From the NCBI GenBank assembly GCA_938036345.1, contig CALHPJ010000001.1, forward strand, positions 124,001 to 188,000: a stretch of DNA of 64,000 nucleotides, read 5' to 3'. Origin of the DNA: an uncultured Thermofilaceae archaeon (GTDB lineage Archaea > Thermoproteota > Thermoprotei > Thermofilales > Thermofilaceae). How positions within the stretch are numbered: the first letter of the stretch is position 1; every line of letters starts with the position of its first letter. The translations under genes were made by a program, and so were the position numbers. Below are positions 33,863 to 42,321 of this stretch, in pieces. A model generated the notes under the pieces. The model was not told the origin of the DNA. It saw nothing but the letters and a program-made list of their open reading frames with translations, and ran no database searches.

Positions 33863-36100
33863 TTAGGCCACTGAGCCTGCCTTCCTGATCTTCAAGGCGA
33901 CGTCGTTGTACAGCTCGCTTATGCGGACTATTAGCTCGCCGCCCGATGCTGAAAGCCTTTCAATGTTCGCTAGCGTACCGCTGCAGGTGTCCCAGTGCTC
34001 CACTACGTAATTACCGTCCTCGAATCCCCGTAGAGCGATAGTAACGTTTCTCAGCGGTTCAATCTTCTCATTGTTTACTATTTTCCACCAGTTATGCTCC
34101 GGGTTTTTAATCCAGACTAAGGCGAAAGTCCCATTGGTTAACCCGTAGACGCGGGCGGTAGCTCGCCTATACGCGGCTTTCTCGAACCTGATGAAATCGA
34201 TGCTGAACCAGTCGGCTCCCAGGTTATCTAGAAAGATTTCATGCGTTCCGGGCGGAACTTCAATTTCCAAGTCGATCCCGTACTCGTTTGCGGATGCGTC
34301 GTTTCTTCCATCCTTATCCGGCAATTCTAGTTTTTTTGCGAGCACCCCATTAACGTAAACTGCAGCGACAGCTCCTCCGGTAGGTACGGAGTTGATTCTG
34401 ATAACCACTCGCCCCCCTTCGGGGAAAGTAACTTTAAACCGAGGGTTGTTCTTAAGCTCCGGGTGCCATCTGCCGTGGACAAACGAGCTTAGTTGAGTTA
34501 AATCGCCTTCAACTCTTCCATTTAAGTGCACAACAAAGTAGTTGGACTGGGGCCTCGCCCAGCCGAGGGAGGGGTACAGCAAAACATCGCACAGTTCTCC
34601 CCCCTCCCCCGCGAGAGGCTCCGCCTCCAGGTACCTAAGCCCTCTTGGATCGACGCCCTTGATGAACTCAGATACGGCTTTAAAGTGATAGTACAGATTG
34701 TAGGGGTGGATATAGTTGTCCCACCACCACGACATCCCCGTGCTCGGTGAGCCTGCCATAAGGGTGGCCCATAGGCCGTCGTGAAGCCCAGCGCCCTCCC
34801 TATCTTTGTAGTAGTAGGGTTCTCCCTCCCACCTCCAGTCCACGCCGAATTCTGCCAATATTACCGGTTTGCCGTATTCCTCTTTAACTCTGCGCACCAG
34901 CTCGTAGGAATTATCCGCTATGTTGATGAAACCCGCGGGACCGTACTTATGTATCGTAATCAAGTCTATTTCCTCGAGCCGCCAGATAAGGGGGTCGAGG
35001 TTCGGGTCAGCGAAGCTCGTCGTTACCATGCGCTTGTAGGGGTCTATGCTCTTCAAGTACCTTGCCATCTCCCTATGCCATTGCGCTACCCTCTCCCTCA
35101 CGTGCATGTAGTTATCGGTAAGATCCACCTCGTTCCAGAGCTCCCAGGCGAGGATGTTTGGCGAATATCCCCATCTAGCCACTATGTACCTTAGTCTCCT
35201 CTTGAACAGCTCGATGGCTTTCTCGTTTGTCCAGAACTCCTCCGGCTTAGAGAGAGGCCCCCCTCGCCTTGCATTGTAGGGGTTATTGTCCCACTGCGGA
35301 TTCGCAATGGTAGAGAATTGCCCGTGGTTTATTAAACATAGCACGATGTACATGTTGTAGCGCTCCGCTAGCTTAACGACATAGTCCAACCTCCAAGCTT
35401 CGGCCAAGTCGTAGCGACCCAGCTCCCTCCACTCAATGCCGAAACGCCAGGGCGCCATCCAAATCCTGACGAGGTTTACTCCAGACTTAGCCAAAGCTGA
35501 GAACCACTCATCGTAATCGTAAGTCCCCCTACTTCCGCTCCAACATACGTTTAAACCCACGAAGAATATTGAAGAGCCGTTGTCGAACTCTAGGGTTAGG
35601 GGGTTCACGGGGCTGGTTCTCACAAAACCCGGTAATTGCGACGGGATTACCTCGAAGTGGTAGGTTTCGCTTCTCGCCACGCTTCCCCATTTATCTCGAA
35701 CCTGGGCATAGAAGGAGTAATGCCCAGGCGCTGTAGGGGTGAACCGTACTTTCCAGCAAGGTCTGCCCACGGGGTCAAGCCTTTCACCGTAGCCGGATAG
35801 GGATCTACGGTACTCTTGGTAGTAGAAGGCCGGGACTTCGATAACCCTTTTGTCAGGTAAATTGAAGAAAACTGAAACATTTACCTCGCTTGGATCGAAT
35901 GGATTTCCATAATCAGCCGTGACGTTGAGGTCCAGCTCTAGTGGAGAGAAAACTTCCACTTTTTCTTTGCTGATACCAGCAATTTCAACGAGTGGTTTCA
36001 TCTTAGCTACTCCCGGGGTTCTCGGTAGGTAGACGTATATGAAGCCCACTATAATGGTGGCGAGCACCGCAAGGGTTGCAAGGAGGGGCTTTGCCCTCAT
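33863..36100 (-). CDS. Secreted membrane-anchored GH5-like glycoside hydrolase
   Basis: A 745-residue extracellular enzyme probably cutting beta-linked polysaccharide. Residues 1-25 form a signal anchor. About 40-150 is an immunoglobulin-like N-terminal domain of the DUF5060 type (FTPTAPGHYSFYAQV). A TIM barrel runs about 165-480 with acid/base E324 in AWELWNEVD and the likely nucleophile E417 in VILAEFGVD, both on the expected strands. A C-terminal beta-rich region (500-745) includes a carbohydrate-binding-like DWFSIDFIRFEK. Cellulase, mannanase and related specificities are all possible. The promoter lies just upstream, next to the tRNA. Confidence 0.85.
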   Translation of the reverse strand: MRAKPLLATLAVLATIIVGFIYVYLPRTPGVAKMKPLVEIAGISKEKVEVFSPLELDLNVTADYGNPFDPSEVNVSVFFNLPDKRVIEVPAFYYQEYRRSLSGYGERLDPVGRPCWKVRFTPTAPGHYSFYAQVRDKWGSVARSETYHFEVIPSQLPGFVRTSPVNPLTLEFDNGSSIFFVGLNVCWSGSRGTYDYDEWFSALAKSGVNLVRIWMAPWRFGIEWRELGRYDLAEAWRLDYVVKLAERYNMYIVLCLINHGQFSTIANPQWDNNPYNARRGGPLSKPEEFWTNEKAIELFKRRLRYIVARWGYSPNILAWELWNEVDLTDNYMHVRERVAQWHREMARYLKSIDPYKRMVTTSFADPNLDPLIWRLEEIDLITIHKYGPAGFINIADNSYELVRRVKEEYGKPVILAEFGVDWRWEGEPYYYKDREGAGLHDGLWATLMAGSPSTGMSWWWDNYIHPYNLYYHFKAVSEFIKGVDPRGLRYLEAEPLAGEGGELCDVLLYPSLGWARPQSNYFVVHLNGRVEGDLTQLSSFVHGRWHPELKNNPRFKVTFPEGGRVVIRINSVPTGGAVAAVYVNGVLAKKLELPDKDGRNDASANEYGIDLEIEVPPGTHEIFLDNLGADWFSIDFIRFEKAAYRRATARVYGLTNGTFALVWIKNPEHNWWKIVNNEKIEPLRNVTIALRGFEDGNYVVEHWDTCSGTLANIERLSASGGELIVRISELYNDVALKIRKAGSVA

Positions 36101-36233
36101 ACCAGTACCACTTAAAAAGTAGTTACTGAAATATGTTTACGCCAAGGTAACGCTTAAAACTCTCTGCTACCTAGAGGTTTGACCCTATGAAGATAGGTGC
36201 GGTGTTCTGCCGCGCCACCGGCTGAGGGTCGTG

Positions 36234-36310
<77 letters not shown>

Positions 36311-36664
36311 GCCATTCGCTATTTGAAGCGTGCGGTATAGTGCTCCCTCCCGTTAACCACAATCGCCTCGTTAGCCCTCTCGAGTATCGAAGGCAGTGGA
36401 TTCTAAATCGCATGGTAGAGTAAGAGGTCTCGCTGCTTGTGCTTACAGTCGCATTACAAAGTTGGGGTAACGTCTCCCGATGTACTGTTCGATTAGTGCT
36501 AAACATGCTCAGCGCGCCGCTAATCCCTCGATTACATCCCACATCCACGCTTTTCTCTTAAGCGCCCCACCTACCTTAATTGCGACTAGCCGTTTTCTAG
36601 GCTCTTGACAGCTTAAGAGGAGGTGAGGGGTGAAGGCTATCCACAGCTGCAGCATTGTGCGCTT

Positions 36665-36745
36665 GATCAAAATCATGATCTTCAATACGTCAACGTATGC
36701 ATGTGTCCGCGTGTTTTCGGAGTCCGAAAGACACGAGAATATTCT
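36665..36745. repeat. Cluster of four inverted repeats in 81 bases
   Basis: In order: GATCA (36665) with TGATC (ending 36680), six bases apart; ATACGT-CA-ACGTAT at 36685-36698; a 26-base quasi-palindrome CGTGTTTTCGGA-G-TCCGAAAGACACG at 36710-36735 with one bulged base; and AGAATATTCT at 36736-36745. Such density outside genes suggests protein-binding sites (origin, centromere or transfer origin), but no known consensus matches. Confidence 0.5.
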
Positions 36746-36880
36746 GCAATCTGAAGTACGCGAGCCTCGCTGCGGGGTTTACGTTTCTCCTAGTCGAGAG
36801 GCTTGAGAGCGCCTGCTGCAGGGTTGGGGCTTCGGAGATATTTGGCTGTGACAGCTTCCAGTGCAGTACTTAGACGCAGC

Positions 36881-37215
36881 CCCGGTGACGCCCCGGCGGG
36901 CGCCGCAGTGCTTGAGCTGCAGCTTCTCTTCTCCCCAGTTAGCCCCGTGTGACTGGTGCGACTAGCCTGCTCGGGCTAGGCCGGGGCCGGTGCATCTTTG
37001 CTCAGCTCAACCAGCCGGTTGGCCTTGCTCAAGACCGGCCTTGGCGGGCCCTAGCGAGCCCCCGCGGGTCCCGCCGGCTGCACCGGGCGGCGGGCTGCGG
37101 CTCAGGGTCTGCAGCGTCCGGGCTCTGCGCTCCCAACGTGGATAGAGCAGCAGCCGTAGAGGTGCGCGCGAGATGCGTGTTCGAGTGCTGGGGGAGCGGT
37201 AGCGCGGCGGGCGCT
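36881..37215. ncRNA. Candidate structured RNA: 70 % GC non-coding block
   Basis: Bases 36901-37200 contain 209 G or C of 300 by my count, against about half in the surroundings, and hold no plausible protein. In hyperthermophiles this contrast usually marks stable RNA. Hairpins are visible, e.g. CTAGCC/GGCTAG around 36962-36979 and GGCGGG/CCCGCC around 37043-37075. I looked for SRP RNA, RNase P RNA and C/D box motifs on both strands and found none convincing. Strand is unclear: a TATA-like CATAAAATAG on the minus strand at 37228-37237 would start a transcript at its right edge, while a T-rich stretch at 37228-37234 could end a plus-strand one. Confidence 0.4.
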
Positions 37216-37241
37216 TAAGCCGACTGTCTATTTTATGCAGT

Positions 37242-38144
37242 TTAGCGCCCACTAAACTGCTCGCGCGTGCGGGACAAAGCGCTTTCGAGGAGCTCGTTGA
37301 TCGCCTCGTTGAAGGTTATCCCCCTAAACTTCGCGTAGTCGTTGACCTCATCTATCACCTTTTTCTTCAGCAACACTATCCGCTCAACCATTTCCCTGCC
37401 AGCTATCTCGTCTGCCAGCTTGCTCAGCTCCTCCGGCTTCTTCACCAGCTCCGGCCTTTCGCGCAGCTTATGTGCCAGTATTTCGAGCTCGCTCGTACTC
37501 AGCTTCTTTTCAGAGGCTATTTCAGCGAGCTTTCTAGCAACCTCCTCCGGCTTCTCCACCAACCCCTGCCTTTCCAGGTTCTCCACCACTCGGACAACTT
37601 TCTCCATTCCGGTTCTGCTCACCCTGCGCTTCCTTGGCGAAGGTCTACCGGGCCTCGATTCCGCAGTGAGGGGCGCGATTTCTCGAAGCCTTGCGTAGAG
37701 TCTCACAAACCTTTTAATGTCTTCTAGGGGTAGCTGTACCCTTCTCCTAATGTCCTCCTCCTCGAGCCCCTGCTCGTAGAGCCTGGCTACCGCCCTGCCG
37801 ACCTCCTCAGGCGTTAGGCTGTTCTGGCGCAGGTTTTCACTGAGAGAGAGTTCGACGGCCTCCCTGTCGGAAAGTTCTTTAACAAAGCATGGAACTCCGC
37901 TCGGGAATAGCTTGGCGAATACATCGGGTTTTTCTTCGCGCAGCAGCTTTATAGCCTCGAACCTCATCCGCCCGCAAACTATCCCGTAAACTTCTCCTTC
38001 CGGCCTCACTACTAAGGGGTGGAGGAGCCCATTTACTGATATGTTCTCTGCTAAATCGCGGACTCTCAGCTGATCAACATGCATTCGCACGTTAGCTGAT
38101 GAGGGCGTTAGCTTGTCCAGGGGTATAAGGGTTACCTGCTCCAT
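37242..38144 (-). CDS. ParB-like partition or regulatory protein
   Basis: A 300-residue protein with a ParB N-terminal domain: IPLDKLTPSSANVR (about 7-20), NGLLHPLVVRP (35-45), VCGRMRFEAIKLL (56-68, the CTP-binding GxRRxEA motif region) and LSLSENLRQNSLTPEE (93-108). A helix-turn-helix follows (EEDIRRRVQLPLEDIKRFVRL). The C-terminal half is charged and helical with a basic linker (RPGRPSPRKRRVSR). In archaea such proteins act in plasmid partition or as DNA-binding regulators. It is at the left end of the block whose ParA-like gene lies 7.6 kb away, so the pair is not in one operon. Confidence 0.83.
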   Translation of the reverse strand: MEQVTLIPLDKLTPSSANVRMHVDQLRVRDLAENISVNGLLHPLVVRPEGEVYGIVCGRMRFEAIKLLREEKPDVFAKLFPSGVPCFVKELSDREAVELSLSENLRQNSLTPEEVGRAVARLYEQGLEEEDIRRRVQLPLEDIKRFVRLYARLREIAPLTAESRPGRPSPRKRRVSRTGMEKVVRVVENLERQGLVEKPEEVARKLAEIASEKKLSTSELEILAHKLRERPELVKKPEELSKLADEIAGREMVERIVLLKKKVIDEVNDYAKFRGITFNEAINELLESALSRTREQFSGR

Positions 38145-38183
38145 TGCAGTAGTAAATAAATGGTGAAGCTATTAAGCTTTCTT

Positions 38184-38516
38184 TTAGGAACGGGGAGGCT
38201 GTTCAATGTCCTCCATCAAATTATTTAATAATTTAGAAACCTCTTCTCCGCATTTTGTCAAACTAAAAAATCTAAATTTTTTAACTTTTCTTTCATTTAA
38301 TAAACCTAATTTTTTTAAACTATTAACTATTGATTCGGCATACCTATTGCTCGCTAGGTATTTTCCTCCTCCGAGCAAGTACCTTAGGTCGCTCATTATA
38401 ATTTCTTCCCTGCTCCTCTTTTTCTCCCTGTAGAGGAGAACAAGGACTGCGATGTGCCGGTACATCCCTTCTTCGAGCAGCGAACGTACAATCGAGCTTG
38501 GATCGCACTCTCTCAT
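38184..38516 (-). CDS. Small winged-helix DNA-binding protein
   Basis: A 110-residue protein with helices HIAVLVLLYREK and REEIIMSDLRYLLGG, and recognition-helix/wing pattern YAESIVNSLKKLGLLNERKVKKFRFFSLTKCGEE. Function: probably a transcriptional regulator of the adjacent pilus genes or of itself. The 3' half of the gene is very AT-rich (25 GC in the 120 bases 38221-38340) whereas the 5' half is not, a mosaic composition. Three phased palindromes lie 48-101 bases upstream of its start. Confidence 0.7.
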   Translation of the reverse strand: MRECDPSSIVRSLLEEGMYRHIAVLVLLYREKKRSREEIIMSDLRYLLGGGKYLASNRYAESIVNSLKKLGLLNERKVKKFRFFSLTKCGEEVSKLLNNLMEDIEQPPRS

Positions 38517-38563
38517 CTTGTTCCCTTTTCTTACGCTTGCTTATGAACATTTGCACCAGTGTT

Positions 38564-38617
38564 GGGTCTTTAGACCCATTAGCGGGTCTAAAGACCCACA
38601 TCTGGGTAAACTTACCC
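38564..38617. repeat. Three palindromes spaced exactly 20 bp, candidate operator or parS
   Basis: GGGTCTTTAGACCC (38564-38577), GGGTCTAAAGACCC (38584-38597) and GGGTAAACTTACCC (38604-38617) are each 14-base inverted repeats with the same GGGT...ACCC ends and centres at 38570.5, 38590.5 and 38610.5. The first two are also reverse complements of each other. Twenty base pairs is two helical turns, so three dimers would bind the same face of the DNA. The third site overlaps the stop codon of the pilin-like gene. Likely binder: the adjacent winged-helix protein or the ParB-like protein. A terminator is less likely because of the regular spacing. Confidence 0.7.
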
Positions 38618-38974
38618 CCTCACTTCCACTAGTACGGGCTGTGGAGTGTCGTCGCTGGCAATGTCGTACGCGTAGCACCTATATCTGCTTTGAGGCTTAG
38701 AGTTGCTCGCCTGTTCGCATAGGATCGCGTCAAGCGTGTAGCGGCATACAGTGCCGTTGGGATAATATATGTAGACCTCCCACCTGTTTAGGGAGGTGAG
38801 GTCGGGAGATCCCCCTTCAGCCAGTTTTCTTGCGGCATCTTTAGCTATACGATAGGCTGCCCCGTAGCAGTTGTAAGCCTCGGCCTGTAGTGAATTGTAC
38901 TTGGAATACGCAGCCAGAATCAGCGCTACTGCTAGCGCGGCTGCGAGGATCGCCACAACAGCGTCAACTTTCAC
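38612..38974 (-). CDS. Pilin-like single-pass surface protein
   Basis: A 120-residue protein with an N-terminal hydrophobic helix right after MKVDAVVAI (residues 4-23) and an exported Cys-containing domain (NCYGAAYR, VCRYTLDAILC, YRCYAYD), four or five cysteines likely forming disulfides. The helix-first layout and the downstream place in the operon with the TadC-like gene suggest a minor pilin, but no clear class III signal peptide cleavage site (K/R-G before the helix) is present. Its start codon abuts the TadC-like stop. Confidence 0.65.
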   Translation of the reverse strand: MKVDAVVAILAAALAVALILAAYSKYNSLQAEAYNCYGAAYRIAKDAARKLAEGGSPDLTSLNRWEVYIYYPNGTVCRYTLDAILCEQASNSKPQSRYRCYAYDIASDDTPQPVLVEVRG

Positions 38975-40192
38975 TCAACCACCTATCAGCGATGGCATAA
39001 GCGTGGAGGAGACAAGCCAGAAGCACCACACAGCGCCGGCGATGAGGGGGAGGTACATTGTGAGCAGGTGGGGTCTTCCCTCGCGGGCACTTGCGGTGGC
39101 TATCGCCAGTGTAAGCGCGTTCAGGGAGAGTATCTGGTCAACCCTCTCCCTAAGCTCCCTTAAACCCCATATGTTGATTCCAGCTCTAACCATCCATTCT
39201 CCCCCCTCCGCAAATAGTGGCTCGATGCCGAGGATCACCGCGTAAATTGCGGCCACAATTGCAGCTTCGATAACCGCATACACCAGGAAGACTCTCGTTT
39301 TTGAGCGTAACCGCTTAAGGAACTCTAGCACTCTGGAAACGTAGTCGTCTAGCCTCTGTAGGTTCTCGTAGCCGCCGTGTAGGAGAACCTGCCACAGGCC
39401 CAGCGTGGCAGCCTTGCTGAGGCCTCTCCACTCCGGGCTCAGAAGCTCCTCCGGGCTCCTTAGAAGCCCCTCCCTGACGAGCACTAGGTAGGGGTTGCCT
39501 ACAGCTCGCGCCGCCGCGCGGACCAGCTCCCTTGCTTTTTCCATTTTCCTGAGTTCGCTCAACGTGTGGTGTAAGTGCGAGATAGCGCTAGGCGTGGACC
39601 CAAGTGCGAGGGAAAGGAGAAGGGGGCTGGGCATGCTGAAGTAGTTGAAAATGAGGTAGAGGGGGATCACCAGCAGCAACGGCGCGTAGGTTCGCGGCTT
39701 TGGTGCAGGTATACCGAACTCCCATGGGAAAACCCAGAAGCCAACAAGCATGGAAAGGAGCAAGCCGATAAAGGCCATGCTCAGAGCAGTTGCCGCTCCG
39801 CCCCCACCTAGCAGGGCCTGTGTCGCCACTATGGTTACCGGGACAGCGCTTGTAAACGTTGAAACGAGACTATAAAGGTTGGAAATGTTGTGATCGATTG
39901 TCTCAAGAGTTGCCGAAAGCTCAGCCAGGATATCCCTCACCTTTTCCTCTAAGGGGTTACGGTTGCCGGAGAGCTGAGCCGCGACAGCACCGTCTAAGAT
40001 TTTTCTCATCCTCTCGGATAGCGAGTTCAGTTTAGCGTGACCAGATACGAGTTCCTCGGGATCTGGTAAATAATCGAAACCGGTTTTCCTCAGCTCTTTT
40101 AAGGTGGTTAAAGGCAGTTGGGGTGAAGACAGCATTATGAGAGCCAAAGGTATGGCGTCAACCTCCGATCGGAACCATTTATTTAATTCCAT
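38975..40192 (-). CDS. TadC/GspF-family pilus assembly membrane platform protein
   Basis: The inner-membrane core on which the assembly ATPase acts. The 405 residues have helices around 105-165 (TSAVPVTIVATQALL, FIGLLLSMLVGFWVF), 170-200 (LLLVIPLYLIFNYF), about 305-325 (VFLVYAVIEAAIVAAIYAVILG) and at the C-terminus (LPLIAGAVWCFWLVSSTLM), with a large cytoplasmic helical domain between (LSELRKMEKARELVRAAARA, then GGYENLQRLDDYVSRVLEF). This matches the duplicated type II secretion F domain of archaeal PilC/FlaJ/UpsF proteins, though shorter. It lies between the major-pilin-like gene and the pilin-like gene on the same strand. Confidence 0.72.
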   Translation of the reverse strand: MELNKWFRSEVDAIPLALIMLSSPQLPLTTLKELRKTGFDYLPDPEELVSGHAKLNSLSERMRKILDGAVAAQLSGNRNPLEEKVRDILAELSATLETIDHNISNLYSLVSTFTSAVPVTIVATQALLGGGGAATALSMAFIGLLLSMLVGFWVFPWEFGIPAPKPRTYAPLLLVIPLYLIFNYFSMPSPLLLSLALGSTPSAISHLHHTLSELRKMEKARELVRAAARAVGNPYLVLVREGLLRSPEELLSPEWRGLSKAATLGLWQVLLHGGYENLQRLDDYVSRVLEFLKRLRSKTRVFLVYAVIEAAIVAAIYAVILGIEPLFAEGGEWMVRAGINIWGLRELRERVDQILSLNALTLAIATASAREGRPHLLTMYLPLIAGAVWCFWLVSSTLMPSLIGG

Positions 40193-40204
40193 AGGTAAAA
40201 AAGG

Positions 40205-40220
40205 ATTACTTATAATTAAT
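40205..40220 (-). promoter_or_regulatory. TATA element upstream of the TadC-like gene
   Basis: Read on the minus strand, ATTAATTATAAGTAAT lies about 21 bases before the ATG at 40192, so the membrane platform gene has a promoter separate from the pilin gene upstream. Confidence 0.45.
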
Positions 40221-40238
40221 TAATTGCATGGACCGGTG

Positions 40239-40658
40239 CTAGGGCACGATCACTCTGAAGCCCAGGGTCACGCTAAAGCTCATGCCACTCTGCGTGGTTC
40301 CAGATAACGTGACGTATCCGCTGTCGCCGTCACTTAAAGCCGATGAATCGCAAGTGGCGGATATCACAGTGCTGCTCCCTTTGGCCAGCTGTTTATTTAC
40401 ATTCTGTGCCATACAGCTGACACCCTTTACAGTTATCGAGGTATCCGTAATCGTAACGTCCACGGCTCCGAGGTTTCTAACAGTTAGAGCTAAGTTAGAG
40501 CCGCTTGCGTAGGCAGAGGTCACCTCTATTATCGGCTGGCTTGTTGCGCTCCTAGTCGTAGTATACATAAAATACGCGACGAGCGCTGCCGCTGCTATTG
40601 AAGCAATAGTTATGATTACTGTCACAATCCCCGGTACCCCACCACTTCTCCTGGCCAT
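40239..40658 (-). CDS. Archaeal type IV pilin with class III signal peptide
   Basis: Probably the major pilin. The 139 residues begin MARRSGGVPGIVTVIITIAS: a basic, glycine-containing leader cut by the PibD/EppA peptidase, followed by a 20-residue hydrophobic helix that forms the filament core. The rest is a beta-rich, Ser/Thr-rich head (LALTVRNLGAVDVTITDTSITVKG) like archaellin and adhesion-pilin domains, with two cysteines (MAQNV region and SATCDSS). A strong TATA box 27 bases upstream fits high expression. Confidence 0.85.
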   Translation of the reverse strand: MARRSGGVPGIVTVIITIASIAAAALVAYFMYTTTRSATSQPIIEVTSAYASGSNLALTVRNLGAVDVTITDTSITVKGVSCMAQNVNKQLAKGSSTVISATCDSSALSDGDSGYVTLSGTTQSGMSFSVTLGFRVIVP

Positions 40659-40678
40659 AAAATTATTTTAAAACTCTA

Positions 40679-40771
40679 ATTTATAAACATTTCTATCGCG
40701 TCGGCTACCTAACCCGGCTTCAAATTTCCTCACTATAATTAAGGGTCTTGGGCATGCCGGCTTATATAGCA
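40679..40771. promoter_or_regulatory. Divergent promoters of pilin and first surface protein
   Basis: For the pilin, ATGTTTATAAAT read on the minus strand at 40679-40690 is centred 27 bases from its ATG. For the plus-strand gene, CTTATATAGC at 40761-40770 is 24 bases from the first ATG. The 130-base gap between the two genes is the natural control point of the pilus cluster. Confidence 0.55.
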
Positions 40772-40788
40772 TACAGTGTAGAGAGGGG

Positions 40789-42276
40789 ATGGCAACCATG
40801 TGGGTTAAGTTAAAAAAGGACGCAAGTTTGAAAGCGGTGTTAGCAGTAGCTGCAATGGTAATTGGGGTAGCTGCACTTACCCTTTTGTTAGAGAAACCCC
40901 CGCTGTTTTCAGGTGAGATTTCAAGTGCTGAGAGATCAACTCGACCGAAGTCGGTTTTTGCCTCCATAATTTCAAAAGGAGAAGGTAAAGTGCTAGTGAA
41001 CGGTAGCGAGGTTACGCTGGTGAACTCCACAGAGCACTTCTCATTAAAGCTTCAGGCCGAGCCGGGGGAGTGCTGGTTTTTCAAGTGGTGGCTTGTGAAT
41101 GGCACAGTATTCGGCACAGCGCCGGAACTCCAGCTTCACATAAGAGGCAACACCGCGGTTGAGGCGGTATTCGAGAGGCCCAGGTACGTGGTCGCCTTCA
41201 CGTCCGACGCCGAAGGGGGCTCGCTGGTGGTGAACGGGTCCATACTCGCGCTGCCCGCGGAGGTTGAAGCCCCAGCCTGCAGCTTGCTGCAAGTCACGCC
41301 CATACCGCCAGAGGGCTGGGACTGGCCCTGGGGGACCCTGCTGATACCCGTCGAGGGCAACAGGACGGTGCACCTCGGCTTCGCTAAAACGGCTGCTCTG
41401 GTGGCGCTGAGGGGCGTCCTCGTACCGGTGAACGTCACCGTGGCCGCAGATGGGAATGCAAGTAGCTTCGTCCTCGCGCGGGATTCATCCATCCGCGTAA
41501 AGCTGAACGCCAGTATGCGGGTTGAGCCGCACGGCGCCGATAGGAGGGGCTGCGTAATATACAACGAGACCCACCTCGTCTGCCTCGCATCTTGGCTCGT
41601 GAACGGGAGCGAGTGGCCGAGCCCGAGGCTTTACAACGTAGCGGTGGCGGGGGATTTGGAGCTGGAGCAGGTGGTCGTGTACACGAGGCTGGCGTACCCG
41701 GTCAAGTACACGGAAATCCTCCTGCCAAACGGTACAATGGTGAAAGCCCCGGTCATCCCCGGGGATCGGTGGATGATCGTCCCGTTCATCGGCGAGTACG
41801 AGTACCTGGGTAACGGGGTCTTGAAGCTGGAGGGCGGCAGGGTGAAAGTTTTCATCAAGCCGCCGGAGGGCTGGAGGAAAATCAGGGTATACGCGAACCT
41901 TACAACCACGCCGAGCAAGATAGCCGACTCCTCCATCAAGATGGTGATACGGAACAAGGTAGACTTCCTCTCCTGCGGCCGCGACGTCCTCCCAACGGGC
42001 AGTGTGTACGGGACAGGCTACGTGGTGATACTGTTCGACAGGGAGGCTTTAAGGGCTTGGAGCACGCCGGGCCATGACCCCTTCTTCACGCCGGAGTTCG
42101 GCGAGTACATTAAATGCGAGCTCGCGATCGAGAACGGGGTGCGCATGAGGAGCTGCGGGCAAGCGCAGAGCGGGCCGGCGCCCCGCGTGCTCGAAGGCAT
42201 TGGGGAGGGCTGGCTTGATATCACGTCATACGGGACGATGTACGTTAGAATCGAGGTAGTGGAGTTCGAGGGTTGA
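40789..42276 (+). CDS. Membrane-anchored surface protein with repeat domains
   Basis: A 495-residue protein with an N-terminal anchor (about residues 14-36, VLAVAAMVIGVAALTLLL) and a wholly extracellular beta-rich body. Two copies of a bacterial-repeat-like module can be seen (GKVLVNGSEVTL ... FFKWWLVNG; GSLVVNGSILAL ... LLQVTPIPPEGW), of the kind that recurs in adhesins, plus many N-x-S/T sites. A third FLVNGSEW-like segment appears near residue 265. No enzyme motif. The start could be the ATG at 40789 or 40798. It and the next gene probably form surface proteins of the pilus/transfer system. Confidence 0.7.
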   Translation: MATMWVKLKKDASLKAVLAVAAMVIGVAALTLLLEKPPLFSGEISSAERSTRPKSVFASIISKGEGKVLVNGSEVTLVNSTEHFSLKLQAEPGECWFFKWWLVNGTVFGTAPELQLHIRGNTAVEAVFERPRYVVAFTSDAEGGSLVVNGSILALPAEVEAPACSLLQVTPIPPEGWDWPWGTLLIPVEGNRTVHLGFAKTAALVALRGVLVPVNVTVAADGNASSFVLARDSSIRVKLNASMRVEPHGADRRGCVIYNETHLVCLASWLVNGSEWPSPRLYNVAVAGDLELEQVVVYTRLAYPVKYTEILLPNGTMVKAPVIPGDRWMIVPFIGEYEYLGNGVLKLEGGRVKVFIKPPEGWRKIRVYANLTTTPSKIADSSIKMVIRNKVDFLSCGRDVLPTGSVYGTGYVVILFDREALRAWSTPGHDPFFTPEFGEYIKCELAIENGVRMRSCGQAQSGPAPRVLEGIGEGWLDITSYGTMYVRIEVVEFEG

Positions 42277-42321
42277 GCTAGCGGGCAAAGGTTTTTATTC
42301 CCTATTTTAAACTTATTTTCC

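Noticed and set aside
36949-37218. Open readings on both strands in the GC-rich block
   Set aside because: Ala/Arg/Gly-rich low-complexity translation typical of GC-rich non-coding DNA, with no start context or conserved motif.
37212-37230. GGCTTA with a nearby ACAG on the minus strand, resembling an RNase P CR V motif
   Set aside because: The orientation would place the rest of the RNA inside the ParB-like gene, and the CR I motif is absent.
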